From Sessilibacter corallicola (lineage in GTDB: Bacteria > Pseudomonadota > Gammaproteobacteria > Pseudomonadales > Cellvibrionaceae), in the NCBI RefSeq assembly GCF_021290925.1, contig NZ_JAJSLX010000002.1, positions 1,174,235 to 1,238,234 of the forward strand: DNA of 64,000 nt. Reading direction: 5' to 3'. The stretch's first letter is position 1. Each line of letters starts with the position of its first letter. The notes beneath the pieces are model-generated. The model did no database searches. It was not told the origin of the DNA and worked only from the letters and a program-made list of their open reading frames with translations. The position numbers were made by a program, and so were the translations under genes. Positions 36,156-44,602 of the stretch are shown piece after piece.

Positions 36156-36417
36156 GGAGCCTCTGATTAACCTCAAAATTACTCAGCGTGATCTCAAGCG
36201 TGCAGTTGCAAGGCGCCGTTTGCAATTAATGGCCGTAGTCCTTAATAAAAACGGCAACGCCGCAAGTGTGCGCTTGAGACACGCCCTACGGGGCCTGCCA
36301 GTTTTTTCCTGCTCTGCGTTGTGCTTTTTCGATTTAACCCGTTAGACCTTCAAAAGCACGCCTTAATCAGAAAAAAACTCCTTGGCCTGAGTGATCTTGA
36401 GGTTAATCAGAGGCTCC
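36156..36417. mobile_element. MITE-like element, full copy 1
   Basis: 262 bp bounded by GGAGCCTCTGATTAACCTCA (left end, from 36156) and its reverse complement (right end, to 36417). It is flanked by a 4-bp direct repeat TATA (36152-36155 and 36418-36421). The interior holds an imperfect nested palindrome with arms CTCAAGCG (36193-36200) / CGCTTGAG (36271-36278). It has no transposase or credible ORF. It matches the copy at 47610 apart from about a dozen differences. It lies between the fleQ terminator and the sigma54 promoter of fleS. Confidence 0.88.
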
Positions 36418-36507
36418 TATATTAGGTTAATACCAATTTTTATCTTCTTTGTTATTTTTTTGACGATTATATCTGGTTTAACTCCTTGAAAATTAAGCGT
36501 TTATTGC

Positions 36508-36525
36508 TTGGTATCATGCTTGCAA
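36508..36525 (+). promoter_or_regulatory. Sigma54 promoter of fleSR
   Basis: TTGGTATCATGCTTGCAA: GG at 36510-36511 and GC at 36522-36523 with exactly 10 nt between, as the -24/-12 rule requires. It lies 84 bp before the fleS ATG, consistent with FleQ-dependent activation. Confidence 0.75.
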
Positions 36526-36608
36526 TACTGTTGGTGATTATTTAATAACGGGCATTACGTCAATTTTATATTGATCTCGTTTTCAAATTCATCAGTAGGG
36601 TGGGTTTT

Positions 36609-37679
36609 ATGGTTGGTTTGGCTACTGAGCATGAGCAAAGTAATGAATTGGGTATGAGTTTGCTGGGCGTGATGAAAGCGGCTCCAATGGGTATTATTGT
36701 ATTGGATTCGTCTGGAAAAATTATTGAAGACAATCATGCGGCCAATAATTTGTTGGGCTGCACTTTAAAAGGCGAGTTCTGGCGAGACGTATTAAAAGCG
36801 TGTTTTCTCAGACAATACGATGATGGTCACGAAATTTCGACAAAAAATGGCAAACGTTTATTGATATCTACTACCGCCATTAACGGCAGTAAACCCGGCC
36901 AAATCATTGTCCTTCACGATCAAACCGAAACCCGAAAATTGCAAGATACCGTCAATCAACAATTGCGGTTGTCCTCTCTTGGAAAAATGGTGTCAGCGTT
37001 AGCGCATCAGATTCGCACGCCTTTATCTGCGGCATTACTGTATGCCGGTCACATGTGTGACTCGACAATTAATGCAGAGAAAAAAGCGGAATTCTCCGAC
37101 AAGCTGCGTTCTCGATTATTGCATCTGGAGCGCCAAGTTCAAGACATGTTGTTATTTGTGCGCGGTGATTTACCGTTAAACGATACAATTTCACCCCGCC
37201 AATTGATTCAAGAATTAGAAGAAGCATTAGAATTTCCAATTAATGCGTCGGGTTCTAAATTAAAGCTCACCAATGCAATAGCGGTGGAGCAAATTAAATG
37301 CAATAAAGACGCGTTAATTAATGCGGTATTGAATTTGGTGAATAATGCCATTCAGTCTTACGAAAATTCTCAGGTGGCTTCGGGTGGGCAATCCAAAGTT
37401 GAACCTTTTCGGTTAATTGAAATTTCCTGTTATTCAATCGATGAAACCATTTTTATTGACGTAAGAGATTACGGCTGCGGCATTAACGAATCATTAATGA
37501 AACAACTGGTGAATCCTTTTGTAACAACCAAACCGCAAGGCACAGGCTTAGGGCTTGCCGTTATTCGTGCCGTGGCTAATGCTCATGGCGGTGAATTAGT
37601 GCTGGAAAATAAAAAACCTGGCGTTTTAGCAACCATAAAAATTTCCACACAAACCGATTTTGTGAGCATTAGTGCTTAG
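36609..37679 (+). CDS. fleS: Flagellar sensor histidine kinase FleS
   Basis: 356 residues, cytosolic (no membrane segment). A PAS domain (about 15-110, MKAAPMGIIVLDSSGKIIEDN) is followed by the phospho-acceptor His in SALAHQIRTPLSAA, an N-box LNLVNNAIQSY, then GxG boxes DYGCGIN and TKPQGTGLGLAV. It phosphorylates FleR. ATG 36609 has AGGG 8 nt upstream; GTG 36600 is in frame but overlaps that site. Its TAG stop lies against a solo MITE-end fragment. Confidence 0.93.
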   Translation: MVGLATEHEQSNELGMSLLGVMKAAPMGIIVLDSSGKIIEDNHAANNLLGCTLKGEFWRDVLKACFLRQYDDGHEISTKNGKRLLISTTAINGSKPGQIIVLHDQTETRKLQDTVNQQLRLSSLGKMVSALAHQIRTPLSAALLYAGHMCDSTINAEKKAEFSDKLRSRLLHLERQVQDMLLFVRGDLPLNDTISPRQLIQELEEALEFPINASGSKLKLTNAIAVEQIKCNKDALINAVLNLVNNAIQSYENSQVASGGQSKVEPFRLIEISCYSIDETIFIDVRDYGCGINESLMKQLVNPFVTTKPQGTGLGLAVIRAVANAHGGELVLENKKPGVLATIKISTQTDFVSISA

Positions 37680-37690
37680 AGGCTCCTATA
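37678..37690. repeat. MITE-end fragment at the fleS stop
   Basis: AGAGGCTCC followed by TATA, identical to the right tip and duplicated target of the full copy at 36156. Only ~13 bp of element remain, and the end of the fleS stop codon is within it. Short enough that chance cannot be excluded. Confidence 0.4.
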
Positions 37691-37740
37691 CATCAATTTA
37701 TTTTTTAAGTGTTTAATCGGACTTTATTTTTCGGTGATCT

Positions 37741-39375
37741 ATGACATTACAAAACCAATCTTCGTTTTCTGTTGTTCTTGCCGAAGATGATCCCGGTTTA
37801 AGAGAAGCCATTACAGATACATTACTGCTCGCCGGATTTAATGTGATTGCAGTAGCCAACGGCAGCGAAGCTTTAACGGTGTTGCGCAGTCACAGTGACA
37901 TTCGCATGTTAATTTCCGACGTTAATATGCCGCTGCTTGGCGGCTATGAATTGCTTAAAGCGGTTCAGTCGGAGTTTCCTCAAATACCGGTGTTATTAAT
38001 TACCGCGTATGGAACCATTGATCAGTCAGTTAAAGCTATTCAAAACGGTGCGGTGGATTATTTGGTAAAACCCTTTGATCCCGGCGTGTTGGTTGATTCT
38101 GTGAAAAAATACGCCTGCGGAACCTCCATCAGCTCTGAGTCGGCTCCAGTGGCTGTCGACGAAGCCAGTAAACAGTTGTTAAAACTGGCCGCTAAAATTG
38201 CCAAAACAGATTCAACCGCGCTTATATTAGGCGAGTCTGGTACGGGTAAAGAGGTCCTCGCGCGTTTTATTCACGAATCCTCTTCACGCAAAGACAAACC
38301 CTTTGTTGCGATTAATTGCGCTGCCATTCCCGAAACCATGCTCGAATCAATTCTGTTTGGCCACGAGAAAGGCGCGTTTACTGGCGCTAACAGCGCCAGT
38401 GCGGGTAAGTTTGAGCAGGCTAACGGCGGCACCTTATTGCTCGATGAAATCTCCGAGATGGACATAGGCTTGCAAGCAAAGTTACTGCGAGTTTTACAAG
38501 AGCGCGAAGTAGAGCGTTTGGGGGGCCGCAAAACCATCGACCTAGATGTTCGTGTAATCGCGACGTCGAACCGCGAAATGCTCAGAGAAGTCCAACGAGG
38601 CCGTTTTCGCGAGGATTTGTACTATCGCCTGAGCGTGCTGCCATTGCAGTGGCAACCGCTGCGAGAACGTCGCGCAGACATTGTGCCTTTGGCGGAAGTA
38701 TTATTGATCAATCATGCAAAAAAACAGCACCGTGGCCGAGTGAATCTTTCACAAAGTGCAAAAACTGCGCTGTTTAATTATCCTTGGCCTGGCAATGTAC
38801 GCGAGCTGGACAACGTTATTCAACGCGCGTTGATATTGCAAGACGGTAATTTAATTCAAGAATGTGATTTGGCTCTCACTATGATGACCGGAGCTTCAAT
38901 CACGCAGGGAATGAATAATTGTGAATCTGAGCAACGTCGGCCTTTGAACGATACCCATGTAAAAACTGACAGTCTTTATGACAGTGAGACCGCGATCGCA
39001 AAAGTGCCCATTAATCGCGAAGAAGAACCTGTGGAATATTCGGGTTTTTCAACCAACGGTGATGAAATTCACGCTTTTATGCCGATTAATCATGCTGAAT
39101 CAGAAGGTATTTATCCTGCTGCTGATTCTAAATCTTCGTTATTTGGCGATAAAAACAGCGTTGAGCAGGCATCAACGTCGGCCGTTGAGATGGGTAGAGG
39201 TCAATTAAATAACGACTTAAAACACCGAGAATTTGAAGTAATCGTCAATTCTATACGCAGTGAAAACGGCAGCCGTAAACGTGCGGCACAACGTTTGGGC
39301 ATCAGCCCCAGAACACTCAGGTATAAAATTGCGCGCTTTAGAGAAGTGGGTTTACTCGTGGAAGATTGTATTTAA
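37741..39375 (+). CDS. fleR: Two-component response regulator FleR (sigma54 activator)
   Basis: 544 residues. The receiver domain has acidic pocket EDD, phospho-acceptor Asp60 in SDVNMP and Lys in YLVKPF. The AAA+ domain has GESGTGKE, GAFTGA and LLDEISEMD. The C-terminal HTH is GSRKRAAQRLGISPRTLRYKI. Between the AAA+ and HTH parts lies a ~120-residue polar, acidic linker (about 380-500), making the protein some 70 residues longer than Pseudomonas FleR (~473). It activates class III flagellar operons with sigma54. It is co-transcribed with fleS (61-bp gap). Confidence 0.95.
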   Translation: MTLQNQSSFSVVLAEDDPGLREAITDTLLLAGFNVIAVANGSEALTVLRSHSDIRMLISDVNMPLLGGYELLKAVQSEFPQIPVLLITAYGTIDQSVKAIQNGAVDYLVKPFDPGVLVDSVKKYACGTSISSESAPVAVDEASKQLLKLAAKIAKTDSTALILGESGTGKEVLARFIHESSSRKDKPFVAINCAAIPETMLESILFGHEKGAFTGANSASAGKFEQANGGTLLLDEISEMDIGLQAKLLRVLQEREVERLGGRKTIDLDVRVIATSNREMLREVQRGRFREDLYYRLSVLPLQWQPLRERRADIVPLAEVLLINHAKKQHRGRVNLSQSAKTALFNYPWPGNVRELDNVIQRALILQDGNLIQECDLALTMMTGASITQGMNNCESEQRRPLNDTHVKTDSLYDSETAIAKVPINREEEPVEYSGFSTNGDEIHAFMPINHAESEGIYPAADSKSSLFGDKNSVEQASTSAVEMGRGQLNNDLKHREFEVIVNSIRSENGSRKRAAQRLGISPRTLRYKIARFREVGLLVEDCI

Positions 39376-39443
39376 GGATAAATGTGTAAATGATTTTTTA
39401 TCTGCCAAATTTAAATTAGACACAACTTAAATAATTGAATAAT

Positions 39444-39480
39444 AACCCTTTTTTGATCGATCCAAATTAAGGGTTTTATT
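39444..39480 (+). terminator. Probable terminator of fleR
   Basis: AACCCTT (39444-39450) / AAGGGTT (39469-39475) with an 18-nt loop, then TTATTG. The stem is short with a wide loop, so only moderate confidence. Confidence 0.5.
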
Positions 39481-39934
39481 GTTTAGTGATTTTTTAGTCA
39501 CAAAATAATCATCCTATTGTCTCCGCATTGGATTAAAAATTGCCATTCGGGTCCAATGTTAAAAATTCCAAAAAAGCTTAAGCAAAACTATTTTTATACA
39601 TCTTTAGTTATTGGTTTGTATAAATATTTATCAGTACGTTCATATAAAATTCACGCTGTTGATTAGCTTATGAATTTACACGGATTTTTTATTAAACAAT
39701 TAAATAAAAAATTAAAATATTCATACTTTATGCCAAAAGTCTTAATCTGTTTGTCATAAAATCTGTAAAAAATATTCTTGACCTGGAGCTACAACTGTAG
39801 TTATTTTTACAGCGTCGGATGGATATTGAATAGTTTGTTTGAAACCAAAACCAATCAACCTTGGTCAAACAAACACACCTGACAGTGATACATACAAGCG
39901 ACTATTTTGTGTTTGGATTGTAGAGGAAGAAAAC
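39481..39934. other. AT-rich intergenic region
   Basis: About 450 bp before the small acidic gene. Nothing recognised beyond AT-rich sequence; an upstream in-frame extension of the small gene (from 39839) lacks a ribosome binding site. Confidence 0.4.
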
Positions 39935-40129
39935 ATGCGTGATGAACTGGCAAATGAAGAGATCAGTACAAACGATATTTTGAACGGTATCGGTGACGAA
40001 CTTAACGAATTCACAGAGTTAAACGAACAAATTGACGCTCGCAGAAAGTTAGAAGATGCGTTAGAAGCAAGGCGGTTAAACCGAGAAATCCAAGAATTTG
40101 ATTTCGATTTTGATGATTTGGATGAATAA
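39935..40129 (+). CDS. Small acidic coiled protein (PA3496-like)
   Basis: 64 residues, strongly acidic, with a predicted helix NEQIDARRKLEDALEARRLN and an Asp/Phe-rich tail (EFDFDFDDLDE). The ARRKLED...LEARRL pattern plus acidic end recalls the small 'PA3496 family' proteins of Pseudomonas; I am not certain of homology. GAGGA lies about 7 nt before ATG 39935, a good site, and a hairpin follows, so this looks like a genuine stand-alone gene between fleR and fliE. Confidence 0.55.
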   Translation: MRDELANEEISTNDILNGIGDELNEFTELNEQIDARRKLEDALEARRLNREIQEFDFDFDDLDE

Positions 40130-40146
40130 TAATATTTAGGCGATTA

Positions 40147-40180
40147 TTCCGATCAGATAAAAGAAGTTCTGATCGGAAAA
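40147..40180 (+). terminator. Hairpin / terminator after the small acidic gene
   Basis: Perfect 11-bp stem TTCCGATCAGA (40147-40157) / TCTGATCGGAA (40168-40178), 10-nt loop, then AATTTATT. A second small palindrome, GAGCCT / AGGCTC (40204-40224), follows and faintly resembles the MITE ends. Confidence 0.65.
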
Positions 40181-40460
40181 TTTATTATCCAAAAAATCAG
40201 AAAGAGCCTGATTAACTTAGGCTCAAAATTCAGTTCTACTATAAATAAGTTGTGTGTATTTATAGCGCTTTATGATTCGATAATGTAGTTGTCGATGATC
40301 AACGCAATGAATCTGAATCTATTGAATCTAAATTTATTGTTATTACGGCATTGCCAGTTCAATGCTCGCCCTCATTTTTAATCTTTGAATTATTCACTGT
40401 ATTATCCTTTTCTAAATTCTTTTTCCCTTTTGTTGTTACTGTTTTCTTTTGTGTCAATCT

Positions 40461-40478
40461 CTGGCCTAGATTGTGCAA
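40461..40478 (+). promoter_or_regulatory. Sigma54 promoter of the fliE operon
   Basis: CTGGCCTAGATTGTGCAA: GG at 40463-40464 and GC at 40475-40476, 10 nt apart, 95 bp before the fliE start. The rest of 40180-40572 holds no gene. Confidence 0.75.
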
Positions 40479-40572
40479 TTTTCTCCCCACTTGTTTTCGT
40501 TGACGGTTAATTGGCGGATTTATCGAGCTGTATTCGTCAGCGTTAACTGAACGTCATTGCGGGAGATGACCG

Positions 40573-40938
40573 GTGAATGTAACTAATCGACCTGATATTA
40601 ATGCTTTGCTAATGAATATGCGTGATATCCGTTCTGAAATGCATAATCAGGGTATTAATCATGTTGCGCTCGACGTGAAAGACACCAACGTGGTGAATAA
40701 CGTTGATAAAACAACACCCGCCTTCAGTGAAATGCTCACCAACGCCATCGACAGCGTCAACAACTTACAACAAGAATCTGGAAATTTATCGAAAGCTTAC
40801 GCAATGGGCGATGAAAGCGTAAAAATAGAAGAAGTGATGATTGCCGGAGAAAAAGCACGGGTCGGATTTCAAGCGACGCTGCAAGTGAGAAATAAACTGA
40901 TAGAAGCCTATCAAGATATTATGAATATGCCAATTTAA
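40573..40938 (+). CDS. fliE: Flagellar hook-basal body protein FliE
   Basis: 121 residues. The C-terminal region has the FliE pattern FSEMLTNAIDSVNNLQQESGNLSKAYAMGDESVKIEEVMIAGEKARVGFQATLQVRNKLIEAYQDIMNMPI. FliE links the MS ring to the proximal rod. The GTG start at 40573 has GGGAG upstream. First gene of the sigma54-driven fliE-to-fliJ operon; 25 bp to fliF. Confidence 0.95.
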   Translation: MNVTNRPDINALLMNMRDIRSEMHNQGINHVALDVKDTNVVNNVDKTTPAFSEMLTNAIDSVNNLQQESGNLSKAYAMGDESVKIEEVMIAGEKARVGFQATLQVRNKLIEAYQDIMNMPI

Positions 40939-40963
40939 CAGCGTGAGTAGGTAGTAATCAATT

Positions 40964-42658
40964 ATGGCGGAAGCAACGGCAGAGGACACACAAGGGCAAT
41001 CAGAGAAATCGGTAGCGAGTAATTATTTATTAGAGGGATTTAATAACCTCAATTTAATTCGCCAAGCCGGTTTAATGGTGGGATTAGCAGCCAGTGTTGC
41101 CATTGGTTTTGCCGTTGTTCTATGGACCCAAAGCGATGAATACAAGCCCCTGTACGGCAGTTTGGATCGACTCGATTCAGCCGAGGTGGTTGAGATTCTG
41201 GAATACAACGATATTCGGTTCAAAGTTGATCCCAATACCAGCAGCTTATTAGTTGCTACCGAAGACATTCACAAAGCCCGATTAAAACTCGCCGAGGCGG
41301 GAATTCCCGGTGAATCCTCTGTAGGCTTTGAATTACTGGATCAGCAGCAGCCTTTGGGCACCAGTCAATTTATGGAAGGCGCTCGTTATAAACGAAGCTT
41401 AGAAGGCGAGCTTGCCAAAACCATCACCAGTATTAACAGCGTGCGATCGGCCCGAGTGCACCTTGCCATTCCCAAAGAATCTGCGTTTGTTAGAAACGCA
41501 CGTCGGCCCACGGCGTCGGTTTTTTTAGAATTATTTCCCGGCCGTAATTTAAAAAGCAATCAAGTAAAAGCCGTGGCTAATTTAGTTGCCTCCAGTATTC
41601 CTGAGTTGCAATTGGAAGACGTTACCGTTGTTGATCAAAAAGGCAATTTACTCAGTGCCGGCGAAGAAATGGCAGAGCTTGCCGAAGCTGCACGTCAAAG
41701 AGAATACACGCGCGATTTAGAAAACGATTTAATCGCACGAGTAAACAGCATATTAAATCCACTGGTCGGCGACGGAAATTATCGCGCCGAAATCAGCGCC
41801 GATGTTGATTTTACCGAAATAGAACAAGCTGATGAAATTTATAATCCTGACCTTCCCGCAGTTCGAAGTGAACAAACACTGGATGAACAACGTATAGGTT
41901 CTGAAATCGTCGCAGGTATTCCCGGAGCATTAACCAATCAACCGCCCGGTGCGGCAGAAGCACCCGAGCAGGCAGAACCTCAAGAAGGTGGAGAAAATAC
42001 GCCGCCGAGTAATACTCGCAAACAAGCCACCAGAAATTTTGAACTCGATAGAACCGTCAGTTATACCAAGCATCAGCTTGGTAAAATTAATCGCCTGACT
42101 GTGGCTGTTGTTGTCGATGACAAATACGTTGCTAATGCCGAAACCGGTGAATTAGAAAAAGTGCCCTGGACAGAAAATGAATTAGAGCGCTTAACTATAC
42201 TGGTAAGAGACAGCGTTGGTTTTTCGGCAGCGCGCGGCGACAGCGTGAACGTGTTAAACAGTCCTTTTTCTGGCATTCGAGAAGACGATGGTTTTAGTTT
42301 GCCAATTTGGGAACAGCCTTGGTTCCAAGGCGTTATTAAGCAAGTGGTTGGATTGCTGATTATTCTCGCCTTACTGCTTGGATTATTAAGACCGGTGCTA
42401 AAAAGTTTGGCCGGCTCTGGCTTAAAAGCAAAACAAGAAGAAGAGGCGAAAGAACTGGCGGCACTTGAAGCATCGGGTTTAGAAGCGTTTGATTCTTTAT
42501 CCGATGAAGCCGTCACGCTTACCGGTGGCGACGCACTGGCACTGCCGAGCCCAGATGAAAATTACGAACAACAACTCAACGCAATTCGCGGCATGATTGC
42601 CGAAGACGCCGGACGTGTGGCATTGGTTATTAAAGGTTGGATAAACGAAGATGGCTGA
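40964..42658 (+). CDS. fliF: Flagellar MS-ring protein FliF
   Basis: 564 residues. The two membrane helices (LMVGLAASVAIGFAVVLW near 40-57; VVGLLIILALLLGLLRP near 465-481) frame a periplasmic ring-building region with YKPLYGSLDRLDSAEVVEIL and LAKTITSINSVRSARVHLAIP. The cytosolic tail binds FliG. An insert rich in Pro/Glu/Asn (PPGAAEAPEQAEPQEGGENTPP) lies in the periplasmic region, as is common. It overlaps fliG by 8 bp. Confidence 0.97.
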   Translation: MAEATAEDTQGQSEKSVASNYLLEGFNNLNLIRQAGLMVGLAASVAIGFAVVLWTQSDEYKPLYGSLDRLDSAEVVEILEYNDIRFKVDPNTSSLLVATEDIHKARLKLAEAGIPGESSVGFELLDQQQPLGTSQFMEGARYKRSLEGELAKTITSINSVRSARVHLAIPKESAFVRNARRPTASVFLELFPGRNLKSNQVKAVANLVASSIPELQLEDVTVVDQKGNLLSAGEEMAELAEAARQREYTRDLENDLIARVNSILNPLVGDGNYRAEISADVDFTEIEQADEIYNPDLPAVRSEQTLDEQRIGSEIVAGIPGALTNQPPGAAEAPEQAEPQEGGENTPPSNTRKQATRNFELDRTVSYTKHQLGKINRLTVAVVVDDKYVANAETGELEKVPWTENELERLTILVRDSVGFSAARGDSVNVLNSPFSGIREDDGFSLPIWEQPWFQGVIKQVVGLLIILALLLGLLRPVLKSLAGSGLKAKQEEEAKELAALEASGLEAFDSLSDEAVTLTGGDALALPSPDENYEQQLNAIRGMIAEDAGRVALVIKGWINEDG

Positions 42659-43670
42659 GGCAGACGATCAAAAAGGAAATAATCGTTCCAAGCTTGAACA
42701 AGCCGCCGTGTTGTTGATGAGCTTGGGCGAGGGCGATGCCGCAGAAATACTCAAACACCTTGGGCCCAAAGAAGTACAGCGTTTGGGTACCTCCATGACG
42801 CATCTTTCTAACGTTCAACAAAATGAAGTTGAGGCGGTGTTATCGAATTTTTTAGAGGAAGTTAGAACACTGACCGGTTTGGGTATGGGCTCAGACGGTT
42901 ATATTCGCAGTATGTTAATTACTGCTTTGGGTGAAGACAAAGCCAATGGTTTGATTGATCGGATTTTGCTTGGCGGCAACACCACCGGTTTAGACACCTT
43001 AAAATGGATGGAAGCGCGTTCCGTTGCCGATATTATTCGAAACGAACATCCACAAATTCAAGCCATCGTCATTGCTTATTTAGACAGTGACCAATCCGCA
43101 GAAATTCTGTCGTATTTTCAAGACAAAGTGCGCCTAGATATTATGATGCGCGTTGCCGCATTAGATACCGTGCAACCGAGCGCGCTGCAAGAACTCAATA
43201 ATATTCTCGAAAAACAATTCTCCGGTAACGCAGGCTCGCAAACCAAAACCATGGGCGGCATTAAAGTGGCCGCAGAAATTGTCAATAATCTTGACAGCAG
43301 CTTGGCGAACGATCTGCTTGAATCCATTAACGATGTCGACGAAGATTTGGGTACACAAATTCAAGACTTGATGTTTGTCTTTGATAATCTCGTTGACGTT
43401 GACGACCGAGGTATACAAGCACTCTTAAGAGAAGTTTCTTCCGATATCTTAATCATTGCCTTAAAAGGTGCCGATGAAACATTAAAAGAAAAAATCTTTA
43501 AAAATATGTCGAAACGCGCCGCCGAATTGCTCAGAGACGATCTCGAAACCAAAGGGCCGGTTAAATTATCCGAAGTTGAAAATGCGCAGAAAGAAATTCT
43601 GGTTATTGCAAGACGCATGGCCGATGCGGGCGAAATTAACTTAGGTGGTGGCGGTGAACAAATGCTTTAA
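42651..43670 (+). CDS. fliG: Flagellar motor switch protein FliG
   Basis: 339 residues, the usual length. N-terminal FliF-binding domain (KLEQAAVLLMSLGEGDAAEILKHLGPKEVQRL), middle domain with HPQIQAIVIAYLD, and a C-terminal torque domain with charged motor residues (ALLREVSSDILIIALKGADE, SKRAAELLRDDLETKGP). It converts stator force into rotation and sets direction with FliM/FliN. The start overlaps fliF. Confidence 0.97.
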   Translation: MAEADDQKGNNRSKLEQAAVLLMSLGEGDAAEILKHLGPKEVQRLGTSMTHLSNVQQNEVEAVLSNFLEEVRTLTGLGMGSDGYIRSMLITALGEDKANGLIDRILLGGNTTGLDTLKWMEARSVADIIRNEHPQIQAIVIAYLDSDQSAEILSYFQDKVRLDIMMRVAALDTVQPSALQELNNILEKQFSGNAGSQTKTMGGIKVAAEIVNNLDSSLANDLLESINDVDEDLGTQIQDLMFVFDNLVDVDDRGIQALLREVSSDILIIALKGADETLKEKIFKNMSKRAAELLRDDLETKGPVKLSEVENAQKEILVIARRMADAGEINLGGGGEQML

Positions 43671-43693
43671 GGGGTTTATTGCCATGAGTACTG

Positions 43694-44557
43694 GTGTGCG
43701 TTTTGGATAACAGTGATGAACCCTGGAATCGTTGGTCGGTTCCGAGTTTGGATGAACATACCGACTCGGTTGTCCCGGCCATTCGGCGAGTAAAAAAACG
43801 CAACCACTCTGATGCTGAAGAAATACAAGATACTCAGGATGGAAACAATAAATCTACCGAAATCATCGGCGAAGATTCTAATGCTGAGCAAACGGAGTTA
43901 GATTCCAACACCGAACAGAATCTTTCTGTCGCAGAAGACGTTGAGATTGAAGAGAGTATTGAAGTAGTAGAAGACACGCAAGTACAACCGTTTTCCGCAG
44001 AAGAATTATTAGAGATTCGAAAATCTGTTGAATTAGAAGCTTACCAGAGTGGTTTTGAAAAAGGTGAAAAGCACGGATTTGAATCGGGCGAGAAAAAAGC
44101 CAAAGAAGAGATTGAACCGCAATTATTAGAAGCCGTTGCTGAAATAAAATCACTAACCCAAAATATTTCTGACGCCAGTCAAGAGTTGGATCAAGAAATC
44201 GAACAGCTTATGGTGAATTGTATTGTGAAACTTGCGGAATCCGTTATTCGACGGGAATTAACGTCTTCCCAAGACGATATTGTTAACCTTGTTCGTGAGT
44301 CTTTATTGGCGTTGCCGGTCAGTCAAGAATCGGCGGAAGTTTTTTTAAATCCGAAAGATTTGGAATTATTGAATCGTTACGAAAACACCTTTGACTGTTC
44401 ATTGGTTGCCGACGATTCAGTCACACAAGGCAGTTGTCGAGTCAAATCGTTGGAAAGTCTGGTGGAATTCAATCTAGAAGAACGTATCGAATCTGCGATG
44501 TCGCAATTTAGGCAAGCAGGTCTTGGCGTTGCCCGCGATGATGAAAATGAATCGTAA
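43694..44557 (+). CDS. fliH: Flagellar export stator FliH
   Basis: 287 residues. Very acidic, Glu-rich first half, then FliH features ESVELEAYQSGFEKGEKHGFESGEKKAKEE (GxxxG-type repeats) and a C-terminal E-subunit-like domain (IVKLAESVIRRELTSSQDDIV, ERIESAMSQFRQAG). FliH tethers the FliI ATPase. The start is problematic: this frame opens only at GTG 43694 (or CTG 43691), 19 nt from the strong AAGGGG. That site instead serves ATG 43684, which opens an 8-codon ORF (MSTGVRFG) in another frame ending at 43710. A frameshift, error or leader coupling is possible. Confidence 0.88.
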   Translation: MCVLDNSDEPWNRWSVPSLDEHTDSVVPAIRRVKKRNHSDAEEIQDTQDGNNKSTEIIGEDSNAEQTELDSNTEQNLSVAEDVEIEESIEVVEDTQVQPFSAEELLEIRKSVELEAYQSGFEKGEKHGFESGEKKAKEEIEPQLLEAVAEIKSLTQNISDASQELDQEIEQLMVNCIVKLAESVIRRELTSSQDDIVNLVRESLLALPVSQESAEVFLNPKDLELLNRYENTFDCSLVADDSVTQGSCRVKSLESLVEFNLEERIESAMSQFRQAGLGVARDDENES

Positions 44558-44602
44558 TTTTGTCTGTATTACATTTGTCTGTATTCCAGGGGAATAATAC
44601 CC

